A stretch of 64,000 bases of DNA from Prevotella melaninogenica (GTDB lineage Bacteria; Bacteroidota; Bacteroidia; Bacteroidales; Bacteroidaceae), in contig NZ_CP072350.1 in NCBI RefSeq assembly GCF_018127965.1, forward strand, positions 1 to 64,000, read 5' to 3'. The notes beneath the pieces were generated by a model. It did not search any database. It was not told where the DNA came from and worked only from the letters and a program-made list of their open reading frames with translations. Shown in pieces: positions 53,180-61,118 of this stretch. Position 1 is the first letter of the stretch; each line of letters opens with the position of its first letter. Both the position numbers and the translations under genes were made by a program.

Positions 53180-53894
53180 TTACTTACACTTCTTTTTATT
53201 CTTCTCCTTATGCGACTTAGGTCCTTTCTTAGGATGATGCTTCCCTGATGTTTCTTCTATGCCCCCAACGGTGATAATCTCATTCCAATTGGTTTGTATC
53301 CTGCTCAAGATAAATCGTCTTATCCTTTGTCGCTAACAGTTCCTTAACCGTCACGAAAGTCTTATGATAGCCTACAAAGCCAGCTTCTAAGGTGTCAGTT
53401 GGTAAAGCTTTCACTGCATACCAGCCATCCACATTGGTACACGTCCCCAATCCATTTGGATCTATTGAACCTTTCAACATAACAACTGCTCCAAGTAATG
53501 AATCTTTTGTTTCCTTATCAAGCACCTGTCCACGTAAAAGCACAGCATCAGGATTACCATTCGTTAGGTCTACCACTTTTATACTATCCTGCTTTATGAG
53601 CTGGGGATTCGCCTCCAGACTAATCTTACTATCTGTTTGTACCATAGCAGCCATTGGTAATACTGTCACACAGACGCCCGCAGCGATACCTGCCACCTTC
53701 AAGCCTAAGCCGCTATGCTGTTTATTCTTCAGTTGTTCTTCAAGGTAACGGATTTCTTTCTCACAGCCAGGACACGTACCTACACATTCACCCTTATGGT
53801 GACACTCTTCTGGATGATAGCTTATTCCGTTCTCATTTGCTATTTTCTGACGGACATCCTTCAATACTTTGCAAATGGCTCTCCCCTTTTCCAT
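53180..53894 (-). pseudogene. CxxxCxxC / carboxypeptidase-regulatory-like gene, paralogue 5, C-terminal frameshift
   Basis: The open frame 53280-53894 encodes 204 residues: KGRAICKVLKDVRQKIANEN, ECHHKGECVGTCPGCEKEIR (again CxxxCxxC), the hydrophobic segment (VAGIAAGVCVTVLPMAAMVQ), and the beta domain (LRGQVLDKETKDSLLGAVVM, GTCTNVDGWYAVKALPTDTL). It ends DTNQLE at a TGA. Past this, a shifted frame carries NEIITVGGIEETSGKHHPKK and the family tail SHKEKNKKKCK to a TAA at 53180. Removing one base near 53285-53295 would rejoin them, so the full tail was probably lost recently. It is first in the operon; a promoter-like element is at 53935-53963. Confidence 0.65.
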
Positions 53895-53934
53895 AAATTA
53901 TTATTTAAGCGTTAGTAAATAAAAGACCTTGCTA

Positions 53935-53963
53935 CAAAAATATAAAAAAAAGAAGATAAACAA
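53935..53963 (-). promoter_or_regulatory. probable promoter of the cysteine-domain/radical SAM operon
   Basis: On the minus strand TATTTTTG is at 53935-53942 and TTG at 53961-53963, with an 18-base spacer, slightly short of the 20 seen elsewhere. The first ATG is at 53894. Confidence 0.5.
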
Positions 53964-54396
53964 AAACAAACTGACATTTTTGTTATCACATAACTATAAA
54001 TTTAATCGTTCACTATAAAATCCACACAAAAAGTATTAGCTTATCAACAGATGACAAACTGTTTACACCGCTTACTTAAAAACACCCCTTATATGTCTAC
54101 TATTTGTATCTTGCCTCAAATAAGATGATACTTACAAAGTCCCTCTACCCTATTCAAGCCTCGTGCGGAGGCTCCGCACATGTGGTGCGAAGGCTTAGCA
54201 CCATTTGTGCTGAGGGCATATTACCTTATAATATATCACTGAGATACGAGCGATTTATCCTCCAACATCAGATTAGGAGCTAAATATGAGAACAAAGTGA
54301 TACAATTATCCCCTCTGCAAAACCTTTCATACGTCCGATGCCGTTGGTTCTGAGAGGGGATAGTATCTTTCTTTTGATTTCGTCAAGCTATGTTCA
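53964..54396. other. 430-base gap with three inverted repeats
   Basis: No gene is seen. Hairpins: GTGCGGAG-GC-TCCGCAC at 54165-54181, GGTGC/GCACC at about 54183-54203, and ATCCCCTCT (54308-54316) with AGAGGGGAT (54353-54361) enclosing AACC/GGTT. They lie downstream of the GldB-like gene and upstream of the cysteine-domain operon. One may be its terminator, but none has a T run. Confidence 0.45.
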
Positions 54397-55209
54397 TTAA
54401 CTCTCCACAACAGTAAATTTAGAGAAATCCGTCATACGAAGCAGTTCCTCATAAAAGGTCTTAGGGTTCTTCTTCATATAGTTGTCTACAGCTTCCTCAT
54501 ACCGACTGTGGTAGATTCGCTTTGTCATTATCTGATTGACAATCCATTGTATCTTTCCAATCTGCAAGTCACGCTCCACTTGCGGACGCGATTCGAAATG
54601 CTGTAAAGGATAGATACTCATCAAATAGAATGTCATACAATCTGGAAGGATGTATTCACGTGACATCTGCTTACGCTGTATTGGCGAATAGAACTTCGCA
54701 TACAAAGGATAATTAGGACCGAGATACTTGTCGAGCGAGATACCGATAGTACCATTACCCACGACAACACTCTGGTCTAAAGCCGATATCTGTGCATAGA
54801 CTCTTGGGATTGTAATGTTCGGCAAAGCCTGCTTTAGTCGTCTGAAAGCTCCACTAAACTGATGATCAAGGTCTTCTGTATTGGCAAACTCCGACTCTAC
54901 AGCAGCAATGACAGACTGTAAGGTCGTGTCTTGATAAAACTTCAAGAACTTTGTATTGATGTCTGGATCGGTTATCTCACCAATCTTTACGACATCCTCT
55001 ATCAGTGTACGGGTCTCAATCGGATACTCTGTATTCATCTGCTGGAGCGCAGAGAAATCACCTGTTGTCAAGTAACGGTATTCCAAACGGTCATAGCGAT
55101 CTATCTCTAATAACAGTGAATTATCATTCACGTCATCAGATGAAAGTTTGAACTGACAACCTACACAGGTGAACAGAACAACTAATAATATGCAATAGAG
55201 ATATCTCAC
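54397..55209 (-). CDS. gldB: GldB-like gliding-motility lipoprotein
   Basis: This 270-residue lipoprotein has a lipobox (LFTCVGC, Cys 19) and the pattern of GldB-type proteins: RLEYRYLTTGDFSALQQMN at the start, VYAQISALDQSVVVGNGTIG then ISLDKYLGPNYPLYAKFYSP in the middle. It shows a degenerate peptidase-like region and an end with YMKKNPKTFYEELLRMTDFS. In gliding bacteroidetes GldB is needed for motility and type IX secretion. In non-gliding Prevotella-like species its role is less clear. A consensus promoter lies at 55254-55284. Confidence 0.75.
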   Translation of the reverse strand: MRYLYCILLVVLFTCVGCQFKLSSDDVNDNSLLLEIDRYDRLEYRYLTTGDFSALQQMNTEYPIETRTLIEDVVKIGEITDPDINTKFLKFYQDTTLQSVIAAVESEFANTEDLDHQFSGAFRRLKQALPNITIPRVYAQISALDQSVVVGNGTIGISLDKYLGPNYPLYAKFYSPIQRKQMSREYILPDCMTFYLMSIYPLQHFESRPQVERDLQIGKIQWIVNQIMTKRIYHSRYEEAVDNYMKKNPKTFYEELLRMTDFSKFTVVES

Positions 55210-55253
55210 TGGTTACTTTCTGGTTACTTTTTACAATATTTGAGTATTGATTG

Positions 55254-55284
55254 CAAAATTACTAAAATATATTTTAAAACGCAA
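55254..55284 (-). promoter_or_regulatory. promoter of the GldB-like gene (TTG-N20-TAATTTTG)
   Basis: On the minus strand TTG is at 55282-55284 and TAATTTTG at 55254-55261, with a 20-base spacer. Confidence 0.75.
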
Positions 55285-55330
55285 GTGTTCTGCTAAAAAT
55301 ATTAAAATAACATGCAAACATATCCCATTT

Positions 55331-56368
55331 TCATTCAGATAAGGAGCTAAACACCTTACGACCCTTTACGTAGTATTGCCAAAGAAGGGCATATTTCTTA
55401 CGCCCATCATTCGTACAAGAAGGGAGGTTTTCTCGATGTTTTACCACTCCATCAAGACGAATAGGTAATCTCTCAAACTCATGTCGCCACTTTTTAAAGG
55501 CCCTACGTGCTGAGAAGATTGCCTTAAATTCACCCCAATTATGATTCAGAATCAGCGTTTGAAATGCAGCCAAATAGTCTAAAAACCATCTTACACGCAT
55601 GACATGCTTCAATTCATCCTCTGGTAAGTTCTTCCATAACATGGTCAGGTTATTACGGAAGTTCAGGAAGGTTTTACGTGGATTTGACTTAGGTAATGTG
55701 CCGCCTCCGACGTGATAAACATAGCTTTCAGGGAAACAGAAGATGCGCTTACCCATCTGATGCAGACGCCAACAGAGGTCGATTTCTTCATTATGAGCAA
55801 AGAATCTGCCGTCTAATCCACCTGCTGCCCAATAGTCTTTGGCACGTATCATCAAGCAAGCACCTGTTGCCCAAAGTACCTCTTCACTGTTATCATACTG
55901 CCCATTATCATCCTCTACCGTGTCAAAGATACGTCCACGGCAGAACGGATAGCCATAACGATCTATGAAACCTCCCGATGCACCGGCATACTCAAAAGTA
56001 TCAGGATTGGCAGCGGAGAGCAGTTTTGGCTGACAAGCTGCTATATCCTCATGGGCGTCCATCTCCTCAATGAGGGGCGTAAGCCAGTGGTGTGTCACCT
56101 CAACATCACTGTTTAACAACACGTAATATTCGCTGTCTACCTGCTTTAGCGCACGATTATAGCCTTCTGCAAAGCCGTAGTTCTCAGCCAATTCTATCAC
56201 CCGAACATGTGGATAAGTTTCTTTCAACCATGCGACAGAGTCATCTGTTGAAGCATTGTCGGCTATGATAACCTCTGCTTCATCTCGTGAGAAATTCAGC
56301 ACGGAAGGGAGATATTGCTCCATCATGCTTCGTCCATTCCAGTTCAATATGACTATCGCTACTTTCAT
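55331..56368 (-). CDS. family 2 glycosyltransferase
   Basis: This 345-residue GT-A fold enzyme starts VAIVILNWNGRSMMEQYLPS and has EVIIADNASTDDSVAWLKET (nucleotide-binding) and YYVLLNSDVEVTHHWL (metal-binding acidic motif). A second conserved region, ACLMIRAKDYWAAGGLDGRF then FAHNEEIDLCWRLHQMGKRI, holds the presumed catalytic acidic residues. It transfers a sugar, probably to a surface polysaccharide or glycoprotein. The ATG overlaps the mtaB stop (ATGA). This pair, mtaB then a GT2, is a recurring arrangement in Bacteroidales. The sugar donor is unknown. Confidence 0.9.
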   Translation of the reverse strand: MKVAIVILNWNGRSMMEQYLPSVLNFSRDEAEVIIADNASTDDSVAWLKETYPHVRVIELAENYGFAEGYNRALKQVDSEYYVLLNSDVEVTHHWLTPLIEEMDAHEDIAACQPKLLSAANPDTFEYAGASGGFIDRYGYPFCRGRIFDTVEDDNGQYDNSEEVLWATGACLMIRAKDYWAAGGLDGRFFAHNEEIDLCWRLHQMGKRIFCFPESYVYHVGGGTLPKSNPRKTFLNFRNNLTMLWKNLPEDELKHVMRVRWFLDYLAAFQTLILNHNWGEFKAIFSARRAFKKWRHEFERLPIRLDGVVKHRENLPSCTNDGRKKYALLWQYYVKGRKVFSSLSE

Positions 56369-57714
56369 AAGAGTTCTGCCTTTAATGAACTTTGATCGAA
56401 ATTAAACTCTCCCAATCGTACTCGGAGAATCTGGTTGTCATATTCTTCCTTTGCCTGATCAGGCGACAGTTCCACACGAATATAGTTATCTGTAAAGCCG
56501 TGCATAGCCTTTCCGCGTGCCGCTTTCTCAAAGAGGACGTCTGCCTCCTGCCCTATATGCGCTGCATAGAAGGCACGTGTCTTCTCGTCAGAGAGTTTCA
56601 ATAGCTTATGCGCACGGTGCTTCTTCTCACGGTCATCTACTACATAAGGGATTGACAATGCCGCTGTTCCTGGACGTTCTGAATAAGGGAAGACATGGAG
56701 TTGGGTGACTGGAAGGGAGTCGAGGAAGTTATAACAATCCTCAAAATACTCTGGACGCTCGCCACGAGAACCTACCATCACATCCACACCGATAAATGCA
56801 TCGGGCATCTTTTTCTTAATAAGTTTTATCTTACGGGCGAAGAGTGCTGTATCATAACGACGGTGCATCAACTCCAACACCTCATCAGAACCACTCTGAA
56901 GTGGGATGTGGAAATGTGGCATAAACGCTCGTGACTCTGCACAATACGCTATCAACTCATCATCTATCAAGTCGGGTTCCAACGAACTAATACGGAATCG
57001 CTGTATGCCCTCTACCTTATCTAATGCTTTTACGAGGTCTAAGAAACTCTCACCTGTGGTCTTACCGAAATCACCTATATTAACTCCCGTCAATACAATC
57101 TCCTTTCCACCCTCTCTTGCAGCCTCCTCTGCTTGCACAACAAGCGACTGAATAGTCGGGTTACGTGAGAATCCACGCGCAAAAGGAATCGTACAATAAG
57201 TGCAGAAGTAGTTACATCCATCCTGCACCTTTAGGAAGTAGCGTGTACGATTACCGCGTGAGCAACTTGCCTGAAAGCTCTTAATATCCTTCGTCTTTAC
57301 AGAGTGATACTCTCCCTCTGACGTTTCTTCTTTAGCTGTATCAACCTTGTTCCATGCATCACTAAGATACTGTACGAGGTCGGCCTTCTCATTACTGCCC
57401 AATACAAGGTCAACACCTTCTATCTTCGCTACCGTTGCACTCTCAAGCTGAGCATAGCAACCTGTCACGATTACGAAAGCACCTGGGTTCTGGCGCACCA
57501 TACGATGGATGATCTGACGGCACTTATGGTCAGCAACCTCAGTAACCGAACAGGTATTAATCAGACATATGTCTGCCTGCTCAGTCTTCTTCGCTTCACG
57601 CACGCCCATATCATATAAGGTACGCGCGAAGGTACTTGTCTCTGAGAAGTTGAGCTTACAACCCAACGTATAGAACTTGGCTGTCTTGCCTTGAAATGCT
57701 GCTGTATCTATCAT
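56365..57714 (-). CDS. mtaB: tRNA (N6-threonylcarbamoyladenosine(37)-C2)-methylthiotransferase MtaB
   Basis: MtaB adds a methylthio group to t6A37 of ANN-decoding tRNAs with two [4Fe-4S] clusters and SAM. The N-terminal cluster cysteines are in TLGCKLN, NTCSVTEV and VTGCYAQ; the radical SAM motif is GCNYFCTYCTIPFARG. A TRAM-like end covers GFTDNYIRVELSPDQ. The start at 57714 (MIDTAAFQGK) is chosen because the -7 element TAACTTTG (57723-57730) and TTG (57751-57753) lie upstream, which rules out the longer frame that begins at TTG 57753. That gives 449 residues. The glycosyltransferase gene follows with a 4-base overlap. Confidence 0.95.
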   Translation of the reverse strand: MIDTAAFQGKTAKFYTLGCKLNFSETSTFARTLYDMGVREAKKTEQADICLINTCSVTEVADHKCRQIIHRMVRQNPGAFVIVTGCYAQLESATVAKIEGVDLVLGSNEKADLVQYLSDAWNKVDTAKEETSEGEYHSVKTKDIKSFQASCSRGNRTRYFLKVQDGCNYFCTYCTIPFARGFSRNPTIQSLVVQAEEAAREGGKEIVLTGVNIGDFGKTTGESFLDLVKALDKVEGIQRFRISSLEPDLIDDELIAYCAESRAFMPHFHIPLQSGSDEVLELMHRRYDTALFARKIKLIKKKMPDAFIGVDVMVGSRGERPEYFEDCYNFLDSLPVTQLHVFPYSERPGTAALSIPYVVDDREKKHRAHKLLKLSDEKTRAFYAAHIGQEADVLFEKAARGKAMHGFTDNYIRVELSPDQAKEEYDNQILRVRLGEFNFDQSSLKAELL

Positions 57715-57722
57715 ATAACTTG

Positions 57723-57753
57723 CAAAGTTACAGTAAAATGAAGACAAAACCAA
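57723..57753 (-). promoter_or_regulatory. promoter of mtaB (TTG-N20-TAACTTTG)
   Basis: On the minus strand TTG is at 57751-57753 and TAACTTTG at 57723-57730, with a 20-base spacer. The leader is only about 5 bases, so the message is nearly leaderless. Confidence 0.8.
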
Positions 57754-57975
57754 AGAAATAACCCCGTTTACACATCAGAAAAAACAAGAAAAAGACTGAA
57801 AATAAGATTTTACACGCTAAAACAAGGCTTTAAAGCCGCTAAAAAGAAAGGATTTTTAAATTGTGTAGGCACACATTAAAACCTTTAACATTTATTTAAT
57901 ATTCATATCCTACTGATTATCAATAGCTTACAAATTTGTTACAAAAGAAGAACAAAAAAAGTTCTAAAAATATTA

Positions 57976-58004
57976 TTGCCGTATAAAAAAAATACTTACC
58001 TTTG
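57976..58004 (+). promoter_or_regulatory. promoter of the small A/D/S-rich lipoprotein gene
   Basis: TTG at 57976-57978 and TACCTTTG at 57997-58004, with an 18-base spacer. The start ATG is at 58056. The gap 57754-57975 is AT-rich with no gene. Confidence 0.65.
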
Positions 58005-58055
58005 CATCGTTTTAACAAACAAATGATTGTTTTACAGATTTAAAAAGCAAAGAAA

Positions 58056-58241
58056 ATGAAGAAATTAGTTTTAATGTTCGTAGCTATCGCAGCTATCTCT
58101 TTCGCATCTTGTGGTGGTAACTCTAAGCCAGCTCAGAACGCTGACTCTACAGCAGATTCAACTGTAGATTCACTCAACTCTGACTCAGCTGCTGCTGACA
58201 CTGTTGCTGCTGATTCAGTAGCTGCTGACTCTGTTAAGTAA
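58056..58241 (+). CDS. small low-complexity lipoprotein (61 aa)
   Basis: A 61-residue lipoprotein with a lipobox AISFASC (Cys 19) and a mature part made almost only of A, D, S, T, V and N, with repeated AADSV/ADSTV units (DSAAADTVAADSVAADSVK). It is negatively charged and unstructured, and likely abundant and anchored in the outer membrane, with a strong terminator. Function unknown. It has its own promoter and terminator and runs divergently from mtaB. Confidence 0.8.
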   Translation: MKKLVLMFVAIAAISFASCGGNSKPAQNADSTADSTVDSLNSDSAAADTVAADSVAADSVK

Positions 58242-58273
58242 TCAGAGAACGAACAGAAAAAGAGAGAAATTGG

Positions 58274-58300
58274 CCGCAGGACATTGTCCTGCGGTTTTTT
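58274..58300 (+). terminator. rho-independent terminator
   Basis: CCGCAGGACA (58274-58283) pairs with TGTCCTGCGG (58285-58294), followed by TTTTTT. It lies 33 bases after the small lipoprotein stop. Confidence 0.93.
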
Positions 58301-58903
58301 CGTTTATAGACATGAGGAAATCAGAACCATAATTATCTAATTCAGAATTCATAATTCAAAATTCATAATTATGATTTGTTTTAATTCAGAATTCAAAATT
58401 CAAAGTTCATAATTATGATTACTACTATTGCTGAAGACAAGATGACTAAACCACTTTGAGACAAAGTAAGATTAAGACAGGGTAACAGAAGAACAAAGAC
58501 AGGATAAAATAAAGACAAAGTAACAGAGAAACGTTTCTTTGGTTGACAAGGTAACAAGTTGACAAGTTAACAAGTTGCTTGTAGACAGAGTAAATGAAAG
58601 ACAAAGTAGAAGGACAAAAGTTGAATTAGATTAAGATAGGGGAACAGAAGAACGATTGATTTTCGCATACTTCTGCCTTTTAAATTCTCTATAGCTTTTG
58701 TAAGAAGAACAACTTTTGTAAATAAAATTCTAAGACTGCAAACAAAAAGGGCGTAAATTGGCTTGCAATTAACGCCCTTTTGGCTTTCAAAAGATGCCCT
58801 TTTGAGGTCTAAGTAACGCCCTTTTGAAACCTTACTAAGCACCTTTAAAAACGTGATTATGCAACTATCTGATTCTATGCAACTTACAAAGGTAGCCTTT
58901 TAG
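58301..58903. other. 600-base gap filled with repeats before IS copy 3
   Basis: No gene is supported. It holds a partial AT-rich repeat (58329-58440, CATAATTATGATT motifs), a purine-rich AGACAAAG/AACAGAAGAAC tract (58440-58660), an octamer tandem array GACAAGTT (58541-58586), and the AACGCCCTTTT module copy 3 (58739-58892), which IS copy 3 interrupts. Confidence 0.75.
58739..58892. repeat. AACGCCCTTTT repeat module, copy 3
   Basis: AAAAAGGGCGTAAATTGGCT, ATTAACGCCCTTTTGGC, AGATGCCCTTTTGAGGTC, TAACGCCCTTTTGAAACC, AAGCACCTTT and CTTACAAAGG occur in order. Its continuation (TAAAAGCACATCTGTTTTGT) lies beyond IS copy 3 at about 61025, so the IS landed inside this repeat. Confidence 0.8.
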
Positions 58904-61007
58904 CCCAAGTTTAACACCCACTTTCGCCTAATTGTTACTGTTACCGTACTTTCCTCGTTTTTCTTATGGGCTCTGTGTCCTACAAATTTTATTCTTTTTG
59001 AATGGTGAGTGTTTTAAGTTCAACTTATCGTATATCTGTTTTGCTTGCTTCGAAGGACTACTACATTGGCGCATCTCGATGATTTCACCTAATGGATTCT
59101 TCCCTTTTGTGGTGACAAGCTTTTGGGTACTCATACGTCGTACTATCTCGGTCCAGTAACAGGATTCTCCTTCTCGTTTTAATTGACAACGGATGGTGTT
59201 TACCACCCAGTAGGCTAATAAACCGAAGAAAAGGTGTGCATCGCTTCGCTCATCTTTCTGATGATAGATAGGACGGAGGTTGAGATCATTCTTTAGTTGT
59301 CTGTTCGTACATTCTATCTCACGAATAAGATTGTAGTATTCCCATGTCACACGCTCAGAAAGTGTCCTGACATTGCTGCGGAGGAAATAGACTCCGTGAC
59401 CAGATTCCATTGCCGAGAGGTCTTTTATCTCCCAGTCTACACGCAGCATCTCCTTGGGTTTCTTCTCGTTTTTTATGTAGCTAATCCGGTAGAACTTCGC
59501 TATAGAAGGGTACTTCTGTATGGCACGTCCTGTACGTTCAACAACCTTTTCATAGGTTTTTGTTCCACCTTTCTTAGAGATTCCTTCGTTTATCCTCTGC
59601 AGTTCCATCTCAAAACGCTCTCTCCAAACCCTGTTCATGGACGACTCTGTCATAGCTTTCGAAGGAGATGTTATTTCGAGATAATAATCCTTATCATCCT
59701 CTGTCTTAACCTCTTTCAGCGTTATCTTCTGCCGACGGGCATCCATTACCGTAACACTCTTGTTATCATCACTGAGCGTATAGTTTTTCATTTTCGTACG
59801 GGATACGCAGAGATAATTGTAACCCTTTCTCTTTATTAACTCCAAGTTCTCTTCCGTGGCAACACCTGCATCCATGACAACGAGCGTATCCTTTGTTCTT
59901 GATGGATTCCTCTTTGCCAGCGTATCAATCATATTGGGTAGAGACTTGGGATCTGCTGTATTACCCTCCAAGATAGAAGAATAACGTATAAAACCTTCTT
60001 TATTGATACATAATGCAAGTACAAGTAGTTTACAGTCAGAGCGTTTTTCTTTTGAACGACCGAACTTGGCTTTATCGCTATTACGCTTACTACCCTCGAA
60101 ATAGAAGTTGGTTAAGTCGAAGAGCATCAACTTGTTGTCTATATTAAAGAGATTGTCAGTAACGCTGCACAAATGACGCTCTAACTGTTCCTTTAGTTCA
60201 TATAACTTGTCAGTGATTTTATACAGAGAATTGATCCCTGGTGTCCAGCCAGGAACTCCATTGTAAAGTTCGCCAGCAGCCGAGTTATCGCGCAAATAAT
60301 AATAAGATGAACGTTCAGAGACAGCATATACCGTACGGACAATCAATGCTGACAAAGCCGTGTGTATCGCATTCTCCGTCCAGCCATTTTTGCGCAGAAA
60401 ACCCTCTAATTGTAGCTTGTCTATTGTCTGCTTGCAGAGCCACTCTGCACCAACATTCCTTGCGTCAGTATAGTTTGCCGTCTCAAGGTCAATGTAGTTC
60501 TCATACTTTCTCAGCGACTTCTGCTCTTCCTTATTAAACCGATCGATTCCACCTTCTTTCTCCATACGAATCCACCATTCGTCAGCCTTTGCCTGTTCAA
60601 TAGGAGTAAGTCCGTCAAGATGTTTTTTAAAAAGCGAGGGTGTACTTCTGGTTTTGAAGCGTTCGGTAAGAGCGTATGCAATTTTTCGAACCTGTACAGC
60701 AGTAAGTGAAGGTTCAAAACCGATGTTCAACAGAATTAGCGAATGTACATGACCCTGCACATCACGATATGACTCCTTGATGCGATAATAAGGAGCCATG
60801 TCGCCTGTGGCAGGGTTGAATCGTGTCTGTACATTTGCGTGCATGAGTGCAAAGTAACAAAATAATTTTGATATGACTGTGTCCTACAAATCAGATTTTA
60901 CTCCTCGCAACAATACTCTACACTTGATTATCAATCATTTATCAAATTGATATTACACAAAACATCCCGAAAATTTATGAAAAATAATTTTGCCGGTTAA
61001 ACTTGGG
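58904..61007 (-). mobile_element. IS copy 3, IS1634-like, complete (2104 bp)
   Basis: The ends CCCAAGTTTAAC and GTTAAACTTGGG are flanked by TTAG (58900-58903 and 61008-61011). It is inserted in opposite orientation to copies 1 and 2, in the AACGCCCTTTT repeat module. Confidence 0.93.
58964..60844 (-). CDS. IS1634-like DDE transposase
   Basis: A 626-residue transposase nearly identical to copy 2, with the same motifs (DLTNFYFEGS, VVMDAGVATEENL, IREIECTNRQLKNDL). Small differences such as GFEPSL for GFELSL and NPLGEIIEM for NPLGETIEM are present. The frame is intact. Likely active with copy 2. Confidence 0.93.
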   Translation of the reverse strand: MHANVQTRFNPATGDMAPYYRIKESYRDVQGHVHSLILLNIGFEPSLTAVQVRKIAYALTERFKTRSTPSLFKKHLDGLTPIEQAKADEWWIRMEKEGGIDRFNKEEQKSLRKYENYIDLETANYTDARNVGAEWLCKQTIDKLQLEGFLRKNGWTENAIHTALSALIVRTVYAVSERSSYYYLRDNSAAGELYNGVPGWTPGINSLYKITDKLYELKEQLERHLCSVTDNLFNIDNKLMLFDLTNFYFEGSKRNSDKAKFGRSKEKRSDCKLLVLALCINKEGFIRYSSILEGNTADPKSLPNMIDTLAKRNPSRTKDTLVVMDAGVATEENLELIKRKGYNYLCVSRTKMKNYTLSDDNKSVTVMDARRQKITLKEVKTEDDKDYYLEITSPSKAMTESSMNRVWRERFEMELQRINEGISKKGGTKTYEKVVERTGRAIQKYPSIAKFYRISYIKNEKKPKEMLRVDWEIKDLSAMESGHGVYFLRSNVRTLSERVTWEYYNLIREIECTNRQLKNDLNLRPIYHQKDERSDAHLFFGLLAYWVVNTIRCQLKREGESCYWTEIVRRMSTQKLVTTKGKNPLGEIIEMRQCSSPSKQAKQIYDKLNLKHSPFKKNKICRTQSP

Positions 61008-61118
61008 TTAGCTCATTTTTTCGACTTTTAAAGCCTAAAAGCACATCTGTTTTGTAAATAAAATTCAAATCCGCTTCTATGTTTTTAGCTTTGAAAAATA
61101 GGACTCAAAACACCTTTC

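Noticed and set aside
54165..54361. Known riboswitch or structural RNA
   Set aside because: The three hairpins do not match an RNA family that I recognise, and none has a terminator T run.
57715..57753. N-terminal extension of MtaB by 13 residues from TTG 57753
   Set aside because: The TTG is the -33 element and the TAACTTTG -7 element lies in the extension, so transcription starts later.
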